Of a stretch of DNA of 64,000 nucleotides, positions 9,336-19,624 are shown piece after piece. Location of the stretch: assembly GCF_047663525.1 (NCBI RefSeq), contig NC_092616.1, positions 1,711,501 through 1,775,500 of the forward strand, written 5' to 3'. The stretch is from Anas platyrhynchos. Its lineage: Eukaryota; Chordata; Aves; Anseriformes; Anatidae. The position numbers and the translations under genes are program-made. Under the pieces are notes generated by a model. The model was not told the origin of the DNA and made no database searches. It saw only the letters and a list, made by a program, of their open reading frames with translations. Position 1 is the first letter of the stretch, and each line of letters starts with the position of its first letter.

Positions 9336-11254
9336 TTGTTTTGGGCGACACGCCGGAATCTGGCGGGGTCTCCTGTTCATTGCCTGAGACAAGCTACTTT
9401 AGAAGCGGTGGGACAGGATTTATGTGACAGCGCTTGCATCGGGAACAAAGAGGCGCAGACTTTACTACCGACCTATGGGTCAGTGCGAGCAGTTTTGGAA
9501 AAGGTAGCCAATGAGGCATGCCTGTGGGCTACTGTGCACCGCATGCTTTTGTCCGATGGGGACAGTGAGAATAAGCAGGCTCCTATGGAGTTGCCGATAA
9601 AAAACAATCTAAAAGAAGGGTCAGGGCAGGCGAAGGAGGAGGCTCGATCGGGGGATGAAAATAATGTGGAGCAGGAGAAAGAAGAGGGTGGGAAACCTTT
9701 TGTGGCCCCCCTGCGAGTTCGGTTGGATCGTGAAAGAATAGCAACACCTAGTGCTCCTGCGTCAGAAGGGAGCACCGTACATACTTCATTGGACGGGTCC
9801 TTTTGGGGGGTAAATAAGAAGGGCTCCCTTATTCTGTTCCCTGCCGGGGGTCCTGAAGGGGCAGGGGTGGCATCCGGGCAGGCGCCGGCGTTTTCGGGCT
9901 CCCTCCGGCTGCCGCTGTATGCAGCCCCCCCCGCGTTTGACCCTGGAGGGCGGGAGGGGGGGGAAGCGTGGGTGGAGCTATTTTCGGAGAAGCCCCTACC
10001 ATCGTCCATGCGTCGCGTTCCTGTTCTGTAGGGTGCTGCGTCCCGAGAGAGAGAACGAGTGGATAGTGAGAGTTCAACAGATGAGGAGTCTCGGGATCCT
10101 AGACAGGCTACCCCGCGGCAGCCGATGCGCATCCGCGAGGAGGTGCAAAAGGCAAGAGAAAAATGGACTATTAGTGTGAGAGAATGTCTTCTCTCGGGTT
10201 GTGAAATAACGCCAAGTCCTGTGCGGATAGGGTGCTATCCTGTTTTTGCGGGGTCTCAAGGACATCAGTGGCAGCCGGTGGATTATAAGATGCTGCTACA
10301 GTTAAAAAAGGCTGTACAGGAGGGGGGATTCTCTAGCCCACAGACACAGGTTTTGTTGGATGCGGTGGCTTTGCAAGGACCCCGATGTTTGATTGGCAGC
10401 AGGTTGCCCGAGCCTGCCTGATGGCAGCGCAGGTACCCATGTTTGAGTCTTTGCTAGAAGAGGAAGGTGAAGTGTTAATGGCGCGTGCATGGGCGAATCC
10501 CCAGGATCCTTTACATGGTATGCCTGGGGAGGCATTGTTGGGACGGGGGAGGTGGAATACTCAGCAGGAACAGCTGTTGCTGCTGCAGCCCGTGCTGATT
10601 GCTGCTGCTGATTTGGGTCATAAAGCATTAGAGCGGATGAATGCTGTAGTCAGCCCGACTCCCAGTTATCTCCATATTTGGCAAAAACCTGAGGAATATT
10701 TTGGGTGCTTTGCAGATAGAGTGCAGACAGCTCTGGCGAGCAGTAATTTACCACCGGAAGCGCAAGATGTTGTTTTGAGAGAATGCTTAAGAACGGGTGC
10801 TCTACCTGAGTTCAAGGCCGCTCTTGCAGCACTTCCAGCTTCTGCAAGCACAGGCGAGCTGATTGCTCGCGGATGTGCGTTTGGCAAGGCTCAGGAGATG
10901 CAGCCTCTTGCTGCTGCTCTCAGTGAGCAGATGGTTGGGGTCACATCCGCCCTCCAGGTGTTTGCTCTCCAGATTCATCCTGGAGGTTGTTTTTGTTGCA
11001 GACAGTGTGGTCACGTAGCTCGTGATTGTTCCAAGAAAAGGGAACCTGTGGTCGAAAACAGCCGTCATCCAGTATTGATTCGCTGGGATGACACTGGTGT
11101 CCGGCAGGAGGTGGGGCCCCTCAGACCCTACGTTCTAGCCATTCCTATATCTCTGTTAGGTCGTGATGCATTAGTGGTAGCAGGATTATGCTGTGGGCTA
11201 CCGGACCGCTCCGCTGTTTCCAACGCCATACGCTTACACCCTACAGTCTGCTGA
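9336..11254 (+). pseudogene. gag: Broken gag (with protease tail) of the tRNA-Trp ERV
   Basis: Gag-like reading in three pieces: 9,336-10,031 (matrix-like N-terminus, then a Gly/Glu-rich linker), 10,059-10,421 in the same frame after a stop, and 10,385-11,254 in another frame. The last piece carries a capsid C-terminal region and one zinc knuckle of the CX2CX4HX4C type (CFCCRQCGHVARDC, about 10,990-11,031). It ends with a protease-tail-like LLGRDAL. At least one nonsense change and one frameshift break it. The rest of protease and all of pol are missing before the env-like frames. Confidence 0.75.
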
Positions 11255-11341
11255 GCCAGTATTCAACGGGACACTTCGTGGGCTGTTCTGCCTGTTACTT
11301 GCCGGGGAAGGAAGCTGACTACCATCCGTATCAATGCCACC

Positions 11342-12965
11342 GTGCAGGCAGGTATCAATCTGACACATGAAATACACTTGTCATCGGACGGCACCACACA
11401 TGCGATGGAGGATGGAAAAGAAACAGTTCTGCCGGTGGCGCAATTGTGCGGCTCCATTGACGTCTGGGACAATGGGACAATAGTGGATGTGACCGTTGCG
11501 CCATGGACAGTTAAGACCACGGTGCGCAATCAGTCGGTGGCCTGGTTGTGGGTGGGGCCACTGGGCCAAGCTCCTGCACCGGTGGACTTTTTCCCTGGGG
11601 ATGCTTGGACTGTAAATAGCCGTGCGACAGCCCTTTATCAATCCGTCCGCGTCGCGCATGTTTCGAACTCTGCTCATTGGCTTTTACCTAACCCCTATTG
11701 GTTACTCTGTTCTCAGGAACGTGCTTGGAAGGTGATTCCAGCTAACACGACACTTGGTTTGTGCTCTATGGGTCTGCTATTGTGGCCGCATCGCACTGCT
11801 CGCAGCCCTTGAGCAACCCGAGGAGTCTGTAAAATTCTGGTGTTGTTAAAAATGAGAGATAAAAGGTCAGCTCAGTACACACAGCAAGCAAGGAGCAATC
11901 AAGGGGAAAATTTAATGATAGGGTTAATTAGAGATTTCGCAAAAATTCAGAATGTGAGTCAAGTGACCGCTTGTTTACCTATACCTAAATCCGCAGGTGA
12001 TCCTATACCCTGGGGTATAATCACATCACCGATACCCCAGATTGAGAAAAACAAGACAATCCAATGTGAATCGGAAACAGTCATAGAGACAGAAAGGCTG
12101 GAAGGGTTTTATAGGAAGTGTCAGATTCGCCTTTATTCTGGGTGTCAAAAGGAAAGAAATTACATATTTACGGACCTAGACAACGAGGATGGACGACTAG
12201 GGATGTGTGAGTATGATGCACCACGCACACAACAAAAGGAAAAGGTTATATGAAAGTGTAAAGAAGATAACGAGTTAGGAGGATTAGAGGGTTGGGAGTC
12301 CTCTCAGAGAGAGAACGACAAAAAGAGAAGTAAGTGAAGAGGATGATGAGTGGAAGGAACCGTCCACTGGGATAAAGATAGGATGGGTGGTAGAATTGTT
12401 GTTTACCCCGATAGCCTCCTACCACAACAGGGAGCTGATATACAATTTGATGGGGCAAGTAAATAGACTGGCCAACATAACAAAAAGGGGGTTTAAGGAA
12501 TTAAATATACAGTTACAAGCCACAACAAGAATGACCCTGCAGAATAGATTGGCCCTGGATATGCTTCTGTTAAAGGAACACGGCGTCTGTGGATACCTTA
12601 AAGATAAGGTTGACCATTGTTGTATACACATTCCGAATGTAACTGCTGATGTAGAACGTGACATATCCCAAATAGCCCAGGGAGAAGACAAAATAAAAGA
12701 AGAGCAGCGTGACGCAGAACAGAATTGGCTGGGGGCAACTCTCGAGGGGTTAGGCTTTCAGCTAGAAGGATGGCTTAAATCGCTCTTACAAACAATATTG
12801 CTACTGGTAATAGTATTCATTGTGATAGGGCTAGTATATGCATGTATTAAAGCAAAAATAGCTAGAAGCAGTATAATGAATCGCAGCATGCTAACCATTC
12901 TCACCAAAAATCATGAAGGGTTCCCATTGCCACCACTTGCTCCTGGGACGGATACTCATCCCTAA
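11342..12965 (+). pseudogene. env: Env-like frames of the tRNA-Trp ERV (SU remnants and TM)
   Basis: Three successive open frames: 11,342-11,812 and 11,840-12,253 (surface-subunit-like, several N-glycosylation sequons and scattered Cys, no confident match) and 12,387-12,965. The last resembles a transmembrane subunit. It has a heptad-rich helix, then LQNRLALDMLLLKEHG, which has the shape of the conserved helix before the disulfide loop, then a Cys with nine residues to a Cys-Cys pair. A membrane anchor follows (about residues 137-155: LLQTILLLVIVFIVIGLVY) with a short cytoplasmic tail. Multiple breaks separate the pieces, so no full Env is encoded. Confidence 0.65.
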
Positions 12966-13021
12966 GTACTTATGATTAAATCATGCTTAGTGTAACGGGT
13001 TAAAGGGGGTACATTACTGCA

Positions 13022-13036
13022 TAAAGAGGGGGGAGG
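13022..13036 (+). other. Polypurine tract of the tRNA-Trp ERV
   Basis: A run of purines (AAAGAGGGGGGAGG and neighbours) directly abuts the TG of the 3' LTR, as expected for the plus-strand primer. Confidence 0.85.
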
Positions 13037-13241
13037 TGTGGGATTATTCTGGGTTGTGCCTGCGTGAACGAAAGGAGGGGTCTGGGGTGCCTACGAGCAC
13101 AGTGGGAGGGGTCCTGGGTTCCTGGGTGGGACGCTTTGACACTATATAAGATAATGTCACGCAGTAATAAATTGGCTTACAGCACAGAACGCTGGTCGTT
13201 GTGTCCGTTTGACCCGGAGCTTTCGGTTGGGATATCCTACA
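13037..13241 (+). repeat. 3' LTR of the tRNA-Trp ERV
   Basis: 205 bp, TGTGGG...CCTACA. It has a single 'cactatataag' TATA box and AATAAA about 20 bp downstream. It is followed by CATAT (13,242-13,246), the second target duplication, and then by the resumed CR1. Confidence 0.88.
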
Positions 13242-13246
13242 CATAT

Positions 13247-14846
13247 CCCTAAACTCATCATCTAAATGTCTTTTAAAGACTTCCAGGGATGGTGACTCCA
13301 CCACTTCCCTGGGCAGCCTGTTCCAATGTCTAACAACCCTTTCAGTAAAGAAGTTCTTCCTAACATCCAACCTAAAACTCCCGTGGCGCAACTTAAGCCC
13401 ATTCCCTCTCGTCCTGTCACCAGGCACGTGGGAGAACACGCCAACCCCCACCTCACTACAGCCTCCTTTAAGGTATCTGTAGAGAGCGATAAGGTCGCCC
13501 CTGAGCCTCCTCTTCTCCAGGCTGAACAAGCCCAGCTCCCTCAGCCGCTCCTCATAGGACTTGTTCTCCAGGCCCCTCACCAGCTTTGTCGCCCTTCTCT
13601 GGACCCACTCAAGCACCTCGATGTCCTTCTTGTAGCGAGGGGCCCAAAACTGAACACAGTACTCGAGGTGCGGCCTCACCAGAGCCGAGTACAGGGGGAC
13701 GATCACCTCCCTAGCCCTGCTGGTCACACTGTTTCTGATACAAGCCAGGATGCCGTTGGCCTTCTTGGCCATCTGAGCACACTGCTGGCTCATATTCAGC
13801 CGACTGTCCACCATCACTCCCAGGTCCTTCTCTGCCTGGCAGCTCTCCAACCACTCATCTCCCAGCCTGTAGCTCTGCTTGGGGTTATTGCGCCCCACAT
13901 GCAGGACCCGGCACTTGGCCTTGTTGAACTTCATGCAGTTGACCTCAGCCCAGCAGTGCAGCCTATCCAGATCCTCCTGCAGAGCCTTCCTACCCTCGAG
14001 CAGATCGACACACGCACCTAACTTGGTGTCATCTGCAAACATACTGAGGGTGCACTCAATGCCCTCGTCTGGATCATTGATGAAGATATGAAAGAGGACC
14101 GGCCCCAGCACCGAGCCCTGGGGGACGCCACTAGTGACTGGCCTCCAACTGGACTTGACTCCATTTACGACTCTTTGGGCCCGGCTATCCAGCCAGTTTC
14201 TAACCCAACGAAGTGTGCGCCAGTCCAAGCCAAGAGCAGCCAGTTTCTTGAGGAGAATGCTGTGGGAGACGGTGCCAAAAGCCTTGCTGAAGTCAAGGTA
14301 GACCACATCCACAGCCTTTCCCTCATCCACCCAGCGCATCACTTTGTCATAGAAGGAGATCAGGTTCGTCAAGCAGGACCTGCCTTCCATAAACCCATGC
14401 TGACTGGGCCTGATCGCCTGCTTGCCCTGCAAGTGCTGCATGATGACTCCCAAGAGGATCTGCTCCATGAGCTTCCCTGGTACTGAGGTCAAACTGACAG
14501 GCCTGTAGTTTCCCGGGTCTGCCCTCCGGCCCTTCTTGTAGATGGGCATCACATTTGCTAGCCACCAGTCCACTGGGACCTCCCCCGATAGCCAGGACTG
14601 CTGATAAATGATGGATGGGGGCTTGGCCAGCTCCTCTGCCAGTTCTCTCAGTACCCGTGGGTGGATCCCATCCGGCCCCATTGACTTGTGCACATCCAAG
14701 TGCCGTAGCAGGTCACCAACCAGTTCTTCGTGGATAGTGAGGGCCACATCCTGCTCCCCATCCCCTTCCACCAGCTCAGGGTAGTGGGTATCCAGAGAAC
14801 AACCGGTATTGTCGCTAAAGACTGAGGCAAAGAAGGCATTGAGCAC
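13247..14846 (-). pseudogene. CR1 ORF2, reverse transcriptase part
   Basis: About 530 codons of CR1 reverse transcriptase are open here. Visible are a fingers region with [17 protein letters not shown], palm motifs YLDFSKAF and [11 protein letters not shown], the catalytic FADD box and the typical C-terminal [18 protein letters not shown] segment. The frame runs on into the ERV LTR to 13,044, which is an insertion artefact. The natural end lies in the separated piece at 1,448-1,550. It is separated from the endonuclease part by a one-base shift in an A-run near 14,946. Confidence 0.9.
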
Positions 14847-14935
14847 CTCCGCCTTTTCCTCATGTAACTAAGTTTCCCCCCGCATCCAGCAAAGGATGGA
14901 GAATCTCCTTAGTCCTCCTTTTTGTGTTGATGTAT

Positions 14936-16054
14936 TTATAAAAACGTTTTTTTGTTATCTTTAACGGCAGTAGCCAGATTGAGCTCCAGATGAGCTTTGG
15001 CCTTCCCAATTTTGTCCCTGCACAGCCTCGCTACATCCTTACAGTCCTCCCTAGTGGCCTGCCCAATTTTCCAAAGATTATAAACCCTCTTTTTTCTCCT
15101 AAACTCAAGCCACAGTTCTCTGTTGAGCCAGGCTGGTCTTCTTCTCCGCTGGCTCATCTTTGGGCACATGGGGACAGACCGCTCCTGCGCCATTAGGATT
15201 TCCCTCTTGAAGAGCGTCCAGCCTTCCTGGACCCCTCTGCCCTTCAGAACCGCCTCCCAAGAAACTCCATCCTCAAGAAACTCAACTAGTGTCCTGAGCA
15301 GCCCAAAGTCAGCCCTCTGAAAGTCCAATACAGCGGTTTTACTGGTCCCCTTCCTGGCCTCGCCAAAAATAGTGAACTTCACCATTTCGTGGTCACTCTG
15401 CCCAAGACAGCTCCCGACAATCACATCCTCCACCAGTCCTTCTCTGTTTGTGAAGAGAAGGTCTAGCAGGGCACCACCCCTGGTAGGCTCACTAACCAGC
15501 TGCGTCAGGAAGCTATCTTCCATGCTCTCCAGAAACCTCCTAGACCGCTTTCTCTGGGCTGTGTTGTGCTTCCAGGATATGTCAGGGAAGTTGAAGTCCC
15601 CCACGAGTACAAGCGCTGAAGATTTCGCAACTTCTGTCAGCTACCTGTAGAACTCCTCATCCGTCTCCTCACCCTGGTTCGGCGGTCTATAGCAGACCCC
15701 GACCAGGACACTAGCCTTGCTGTCCCTGCAGATCCTAACCCAAAGGGACTCGACCTTGTCATTCCCAGCCTTGAGCTCTATAACATCGAAAGACTCTCTA
15801 ATATAGAGAGCCACACCACCACCCCTTCTGTGCTGCCTGTCCCTTCTGAAGAGCTTATAGCCAGGCATTGCAGCACTCCAGTCATGAGACTTGTCCCACC
15901 ACGTCTCCATGATGGCAACCAAGTCATAGCCTGCCTGCTGCACAATGGCTTCCAGCTCCTCCTGTTCGTTACCCATGCTGCGTGCATTGGTGTAGATGCA
16001 CTTCAGCTGGGTCATTACCTTATCCTCCGGCTTTGCCATTGTTCCCCCTGGCAC
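14936..16054 (-). pseudogene. CR1 ORF2, endonuclease part, broken
   Basis: An APE-type endonuclease in one frame with a single in-frame stop at 15,641-15,643. The upstream part has NARSMGNEQEELEAIV, METWWDKSHDWSAAMPGYKLFRRDR and GVALYIRES. The downstream part has MGDFNFPDISWKHNT and QSDHEMVKF. Both are standard CR1 endonuclease blocks. A frameshift near 14,946 separates this from the reverse transcriptase frame, so a functional ORF2 protein is not made. Confidence 0.88.
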
Positions 16055-16263
16055 AGCCCCAACAATCCTTGCTTCAGCCCCATCTCCCTTCTTACCTAGT
16101 TTAAAGCCCTCTCAATGAGCCCTGCCAGCTCCTGGCCCAGGATCCTTTTTCCCCTAAAAGACAGGGACCCGTCTGCGGCCATCAGGCCAGGTGCTGAGTA
16201 ACGTGCCCCATGGTCGAAAAACCCAGGATTTCTGCGTTGGCACCAGCCCCGGAGCCACGTGTT

Positions 16264-17178
16264 TTACAGGTGGGCTTTCCGTGTCCTCTCTGTACCCCTC
16301 CCTGCCACCGTAGGGATGGATGAAAACACCACCTGCACTCCCGCTCCATCCACTAACCGTCCCAGCCCCCTAAAGTCTCTTTTGATAGCCTTCAGGCTTC
16401 TCTCCTCAATGTTGTCACTGCCCGCCTGGACTATCAAAAGAGGATAATAATCAGAGGGGCAAACCAGGTTGGGAAGCTTCCTGGCAACGTCCCTGACCCT
16501 GGCCCCAGGGAGGCAGCAGACTTCCCTATGGGTAGGGTCAGGCTGACAAATAGGGCCCTCTGTTTCCCTAAGAATAGAGTCTCCCACAACAATAACCCTT
16601 CTGTCTTTCTTAGTGGAGGCAGTCCTGAGGCGTGGAGTCGACCTCCTCGCCCTAGGCATCCTCCTGGGAACACTTGCTACCTCTTCCTCACGCACTAGTC
16701 TCTCGAGCTCCAGGGCCTCAAACCTGTTGTGTAAGGGCACCTGGGAAGGTGGGGCCAGAAGAGGAGGGCATCGCCTGCAATGTCGAGCAGGGACCTGTTT
16801 CCATTCCTCCTCAACTCCCAGATCCCCTCCCTCTGCCCGACAGCAACAGGGCAGGGGGTCCACCCCCATTTGGGGTGTCTCACCCCGGTACTTCTCCTTG
16901 AGGCCCTGCAGGGAGTTACTCCACAAGTCTATCTCCCGCTCACACTCCCTGATAACCCTCAACCTCTCCACCTCCTCCTTGAGTTCCGCCACCATGTGGA
17001 TCAGGTCATCTACCTGCTCGCACCTCACGCACGCAGTTTCTCTGCCTCCTGCCGATGGCAGCAGCAGGCTCTGACACTCCCTGCATCCCGTGACCTGAAC
17101 TGCTGCATTTTTTAACAGGTAGTCGGTCTGGGTGTGTACCGACTTCCTGGAGAGCGCACCATGCCTGGTGGAGACCAT
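16264..17178 (-). pseudogene. CR1 ORF1 (zinc-finger plus esterase), 3' frameshifted
   Basis: 304 codons open from an ATG at the element's 5' end. The N-terminal part has Cys pairs (CRECQ, CVRCEQ) followed by a coiled-coil-like heptad stretch. The C-terminal part contains VIVVGDSIL, the catalytic Ser block of the SGNH esterase domain known from CR1 ORF1. The frame ends after ERTRKAHL, while recognisable ORF1 C-terminal sequence continues in another frame to about 16,110, so the copy is frameshifted. Confidence 0.8.
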
Positions 17179-17265
17179 TAGGCACTGGAACGGGCTCCCC
17201 AGGGAAGTGGTGGAGTCACCATCCCTGGAGGTCTTTAAAAGACGTTTAGTTGTAGAGCTTAGATT
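17179..17265 (+). mobile_element. CR1 fragment, plus strand, right part of split copy
   Basis: Encodes [23 protein letters not shown] on the plus strand and resumes the copy whose left part is at 1,420-1,447. Confidence 0.7.
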
Positions 17266-17267
17266 GG

Positions 17268-17665
17268 AATGCTGCGTCCAGTGTTTGGCTCCCAGTTACA
17301 AAGAGACATGGGACGTCCTGGAAAGAGTCCCATGAAGGACCACAAAGATAACGACCGGACTGGAGCATCTCTCCTATGAGGAAAGCCTGAGAGAGCTGGA
17401 GCTGTTCAGTCTAGAGCAGAAAAGGCTCAGGCAGATCTCACATGGAAGTACCTGAAGGGAAGGTGCAAAGAGGATGGAGCCGTGCTTTTGCCAGTGGTGC
17501 TCAGCGGCAGAAGACGACGCAGGAGGTTCCCTCTGAGCATCAGAACATTCATTACTCTGTGGGCGACTGACAAGTGGCACGGGTTGTCTGGAGAGATTGT
17601 GGAGTCTCCCTCCTTGGAGATATTCAGAAGATGTCTGGACATGGTCCTGGACAAGAGGGGATGGA
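17268..17665 (+). mobile_element. Older, diverged CR1 3' fragment
   Basis: Plus-strand similarity to the CR1 ORF2 end (CVQCLAPSYKE, then YEESLRELELFSLEQKRL and GLSGEIVESPSLEIF) with many changes and indels. A further tiny CR1 piece (RLRELGVFTLEKRRFQ) lies at about 18,070-18,135. Confidence 0.75.
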
Positions 17666-18990
17666 CAAGATGACGCCCAGAGGCTCCTTTCAAGATAACC
17701 CATTTTCTGACATATCTGCAGGGCCCCAGGGTGTCTCTCTCAAACCCAGCTCAAGAAAGTTCTGGCTTTCCTGGCCATCCTATGTGGTATATCCCAGCTG
17801 CAGGCAGTTGTGGTCGAATTTTGGGTGGCCAAGAATATTCGCCTAGGTCAAGGATATCCACGTTTTCACAAGGATATTTCACTTTTCTTCACGGTGCTCA
17901 ACGAATTCCCTTCGAGAAACAGCCAGGAGCAGGCGTAAAATTATTAAATGTGGGTAAAAATTAAGGAGCAGGCCAGCAGAGGCCATCTTGTGCAAGGATC
18001 TGGCAGGATCATGAAACGAATCCTCCTGAAGGCACCATTGAGGTACATGCAGGATGAGGAGGTGATCCGGGACAGAGGCTGAGAGAGCTGGGGGTGTTCA
18101 CCCTGGAGAAGAGGAGGTTCCAGGCAGACCTTACTGCAATGAATGAAATTTCTGCTTTCTAAAACTTTCTAAAATTTCTAAAATTGAGCCTCGGAGAGTT
18201 TCTTAGACCCGCTTTTACAGTCTCAGCGGCTGCCAAGTCCACGTTGATCTTCCCGGGAGCAGTGCCGGTACTTTGATGACCCACCAACCGATGTGACAAC
18301 CGCCACAGCTGCTCTCACCCAGAAGAGGAGGGGAAGAAGGAAAGGAAAGAAACAGCTCAGGGGTACATGTGAGGATAATTTAATTAATAATAAGTATACA
18401 GATATTACAAATATTAAGGGAAAATTATTATTATATATTTTTTAAAAAGGGAAAGGGGAAAAAGGAAAAAAAAAAAAAACAAAAAAAAACAAAAAACGAG
18501 CAAAGGCCATGTGGGAGTGCAGAGGAAAGAATTTTCCTCCCAAAACAAGCAATTTCTGCAGGTCCGGGAGCCCTCTGGTGCCAAGATCCTGAACTGCAGC
18601 ACCCGACATTTGGGTGGAGAAGCCCAGAGATTGAGTCCCACCATCACCGGCACCTGCTGAGGAGGGTGAGGTCTTCTGCACGATGATGGCCCAACGGGCG
18701 AGGTCTTGGCCGTGAGGTCCCAACGAGTGGTCTTCTGCACGAGGTCCCAATGGCAACTCAAGGAACGGAAGCTTTTGGACCACGTGGTGAGCACCAGGAG
18801 ATGCTGGAGCCCCACCAAGAACACAAGGTGGAGGAGCTCCGATGCCCAAGTCTCAGTCCCTCAAGGGTCCTCTTGCAGGAGGAAGCAGCCCGCGGGTGCC
18901 GAGGTGGGCGTAGGATGGAGAGGAGGTCCTCTGGGTGCAGGGAGTCTTCTGCAGCATGGGGTAGGGGTTGTGGAGAACCTTCTGGAAGGA
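17666..18990. other. Intergenic stretch without a recognised gene
   Basis: Holds the small CR1 remnant at 18,070-18,135, an AT-rich patch (18,380-18,445) and an A-rich tract with C interruptions (18,465-18,500). The remainder is unclassified. Open frames here overlap low-complexity sequence and show no recognisable domain. Confidence 0.6.
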
Positions 18991-19590
18991 CTTTTCCCAT
19001 GGCTTGGGTCACCTTGGTGGCTTGCGGTCACCTTGGTGGCTCAGAGGCCATTTTGGTGGCTCATGGTCAGCTTGACCTCTTGTGGTCACCTTGGTAGTTT
19101 GGGGGTCATCTTGGGGGCCTGGGCTCATCTCAGTATCTCGTGGTTGGGCCCAACTTGATGGCCTGGGGTCACCTTGTCTCAGGGGTTACCTTGGTGGCTT
19201 AGGGTCATCTTGGTGTTTGGCGTCACCTCCTCAGCTTGGGGACACCTTTGTGTCTTAGAGGTCACCTCCTTGTCTCGGGGGTCCCCTTGGTGACCACCTT
19301 GGTGGCTTGGGGTCATCTTGGTGCTTGGGGGACACCTTGGTGGCTCAGGAACACCTTGGTGGCTCAGAGTCACTTCCTTGGCTTGGGGACATCTCCTTGG
19401 TGGCTCAGGGGTCACCTCCTCAGCTTGGGGACACCTTGGTGGCTTGGGGGGTCACCTCCTTTTCCTGGGGTCATCTTGGTGGCACCTCGGTGACTTGGGG
19501 GTCACCTCAATGGCTTGGGGTCACCTCCTTGTCCTGGGGTCACCTTGGTGGCACCTTGGTGTCTTGGGGTCACCTCCCCCAGGCGCACGC
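18990..19590. repeat. Minisatellite downstream of KIF22
   Basis: Degenerate tandem units built on 'ggggtcaccttggtggctt', about 15-35 bp long, ending just before the KIF22 polyadenylation signal. The overlapping long open frames are repeat artefacts. Confidence 0.9.
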
Positions 19591-19618
19591 AGCCAGGCGG
19601 GGTCGGCGCTCGTGGGTG

Positions 19619-19624
19619 TTTATT
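19619..19624 (-). terminator. Polyadenylation signal of KIF22 overlapping its stop
   Basis: AATAAA on the minus strand. The reading frame of the last exon ends CAA TAA at 19,625-19,620, so the stop codon TAA is contained in the hexamer. Confidence 0.75.

Larger units (their letters stand above)
1551..13241 (+). mobile_element. Pol-less ERV with tRNA-Trp-type PBS, disrupted
   Basis: Plus-strand provirus bounded by LTRs at 1,551-1,795 and 13,037-13,241, each beginning TG and ending CA, and flanked by the CATAT duplication. The primer binding site begins at 1,798 and matches the tRNA-Trp type used by avian alpharetroviruses. A purine-rich tract (13,022-13,036) precedes the right LTR. Without the nested element the internal part is only about 3.9 kb. 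It contains a broken gag and env-like reading frames, and no reverse transcriptase or integrase is detectable. The LTRs differ at roughly ten positions outside a tandem expansion, so this element is much older than the one inside it. Confidence 0.85.
13247..17178 (-). mobile_element. Near full-length CR1 LINE, minus strand
   Basis: Together with 1,448-1,550 this is a CR1 of about 4.0 kb. Its 5' end lies at the start of ORF1, so the 5' untranslated region is missing. It contains ORF1 (16,264-17,178) and ORF2 (endonuclease 14,936-16,054, reverse transcriptase 13,247-14,846). It was inserted into an older plus-strand CR1. ORF1 and ORF2 each carry disabling changes. Confidence 0.92.

Noticed and set aside
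13044-14846. CR1 ORF2 C-terminus ending at 13,044
   Set aside because: The last 60 or so codons are translated from the ERV LTR and target duplication. The true C-terminus is in the displaced piece at 1,448-1,550.
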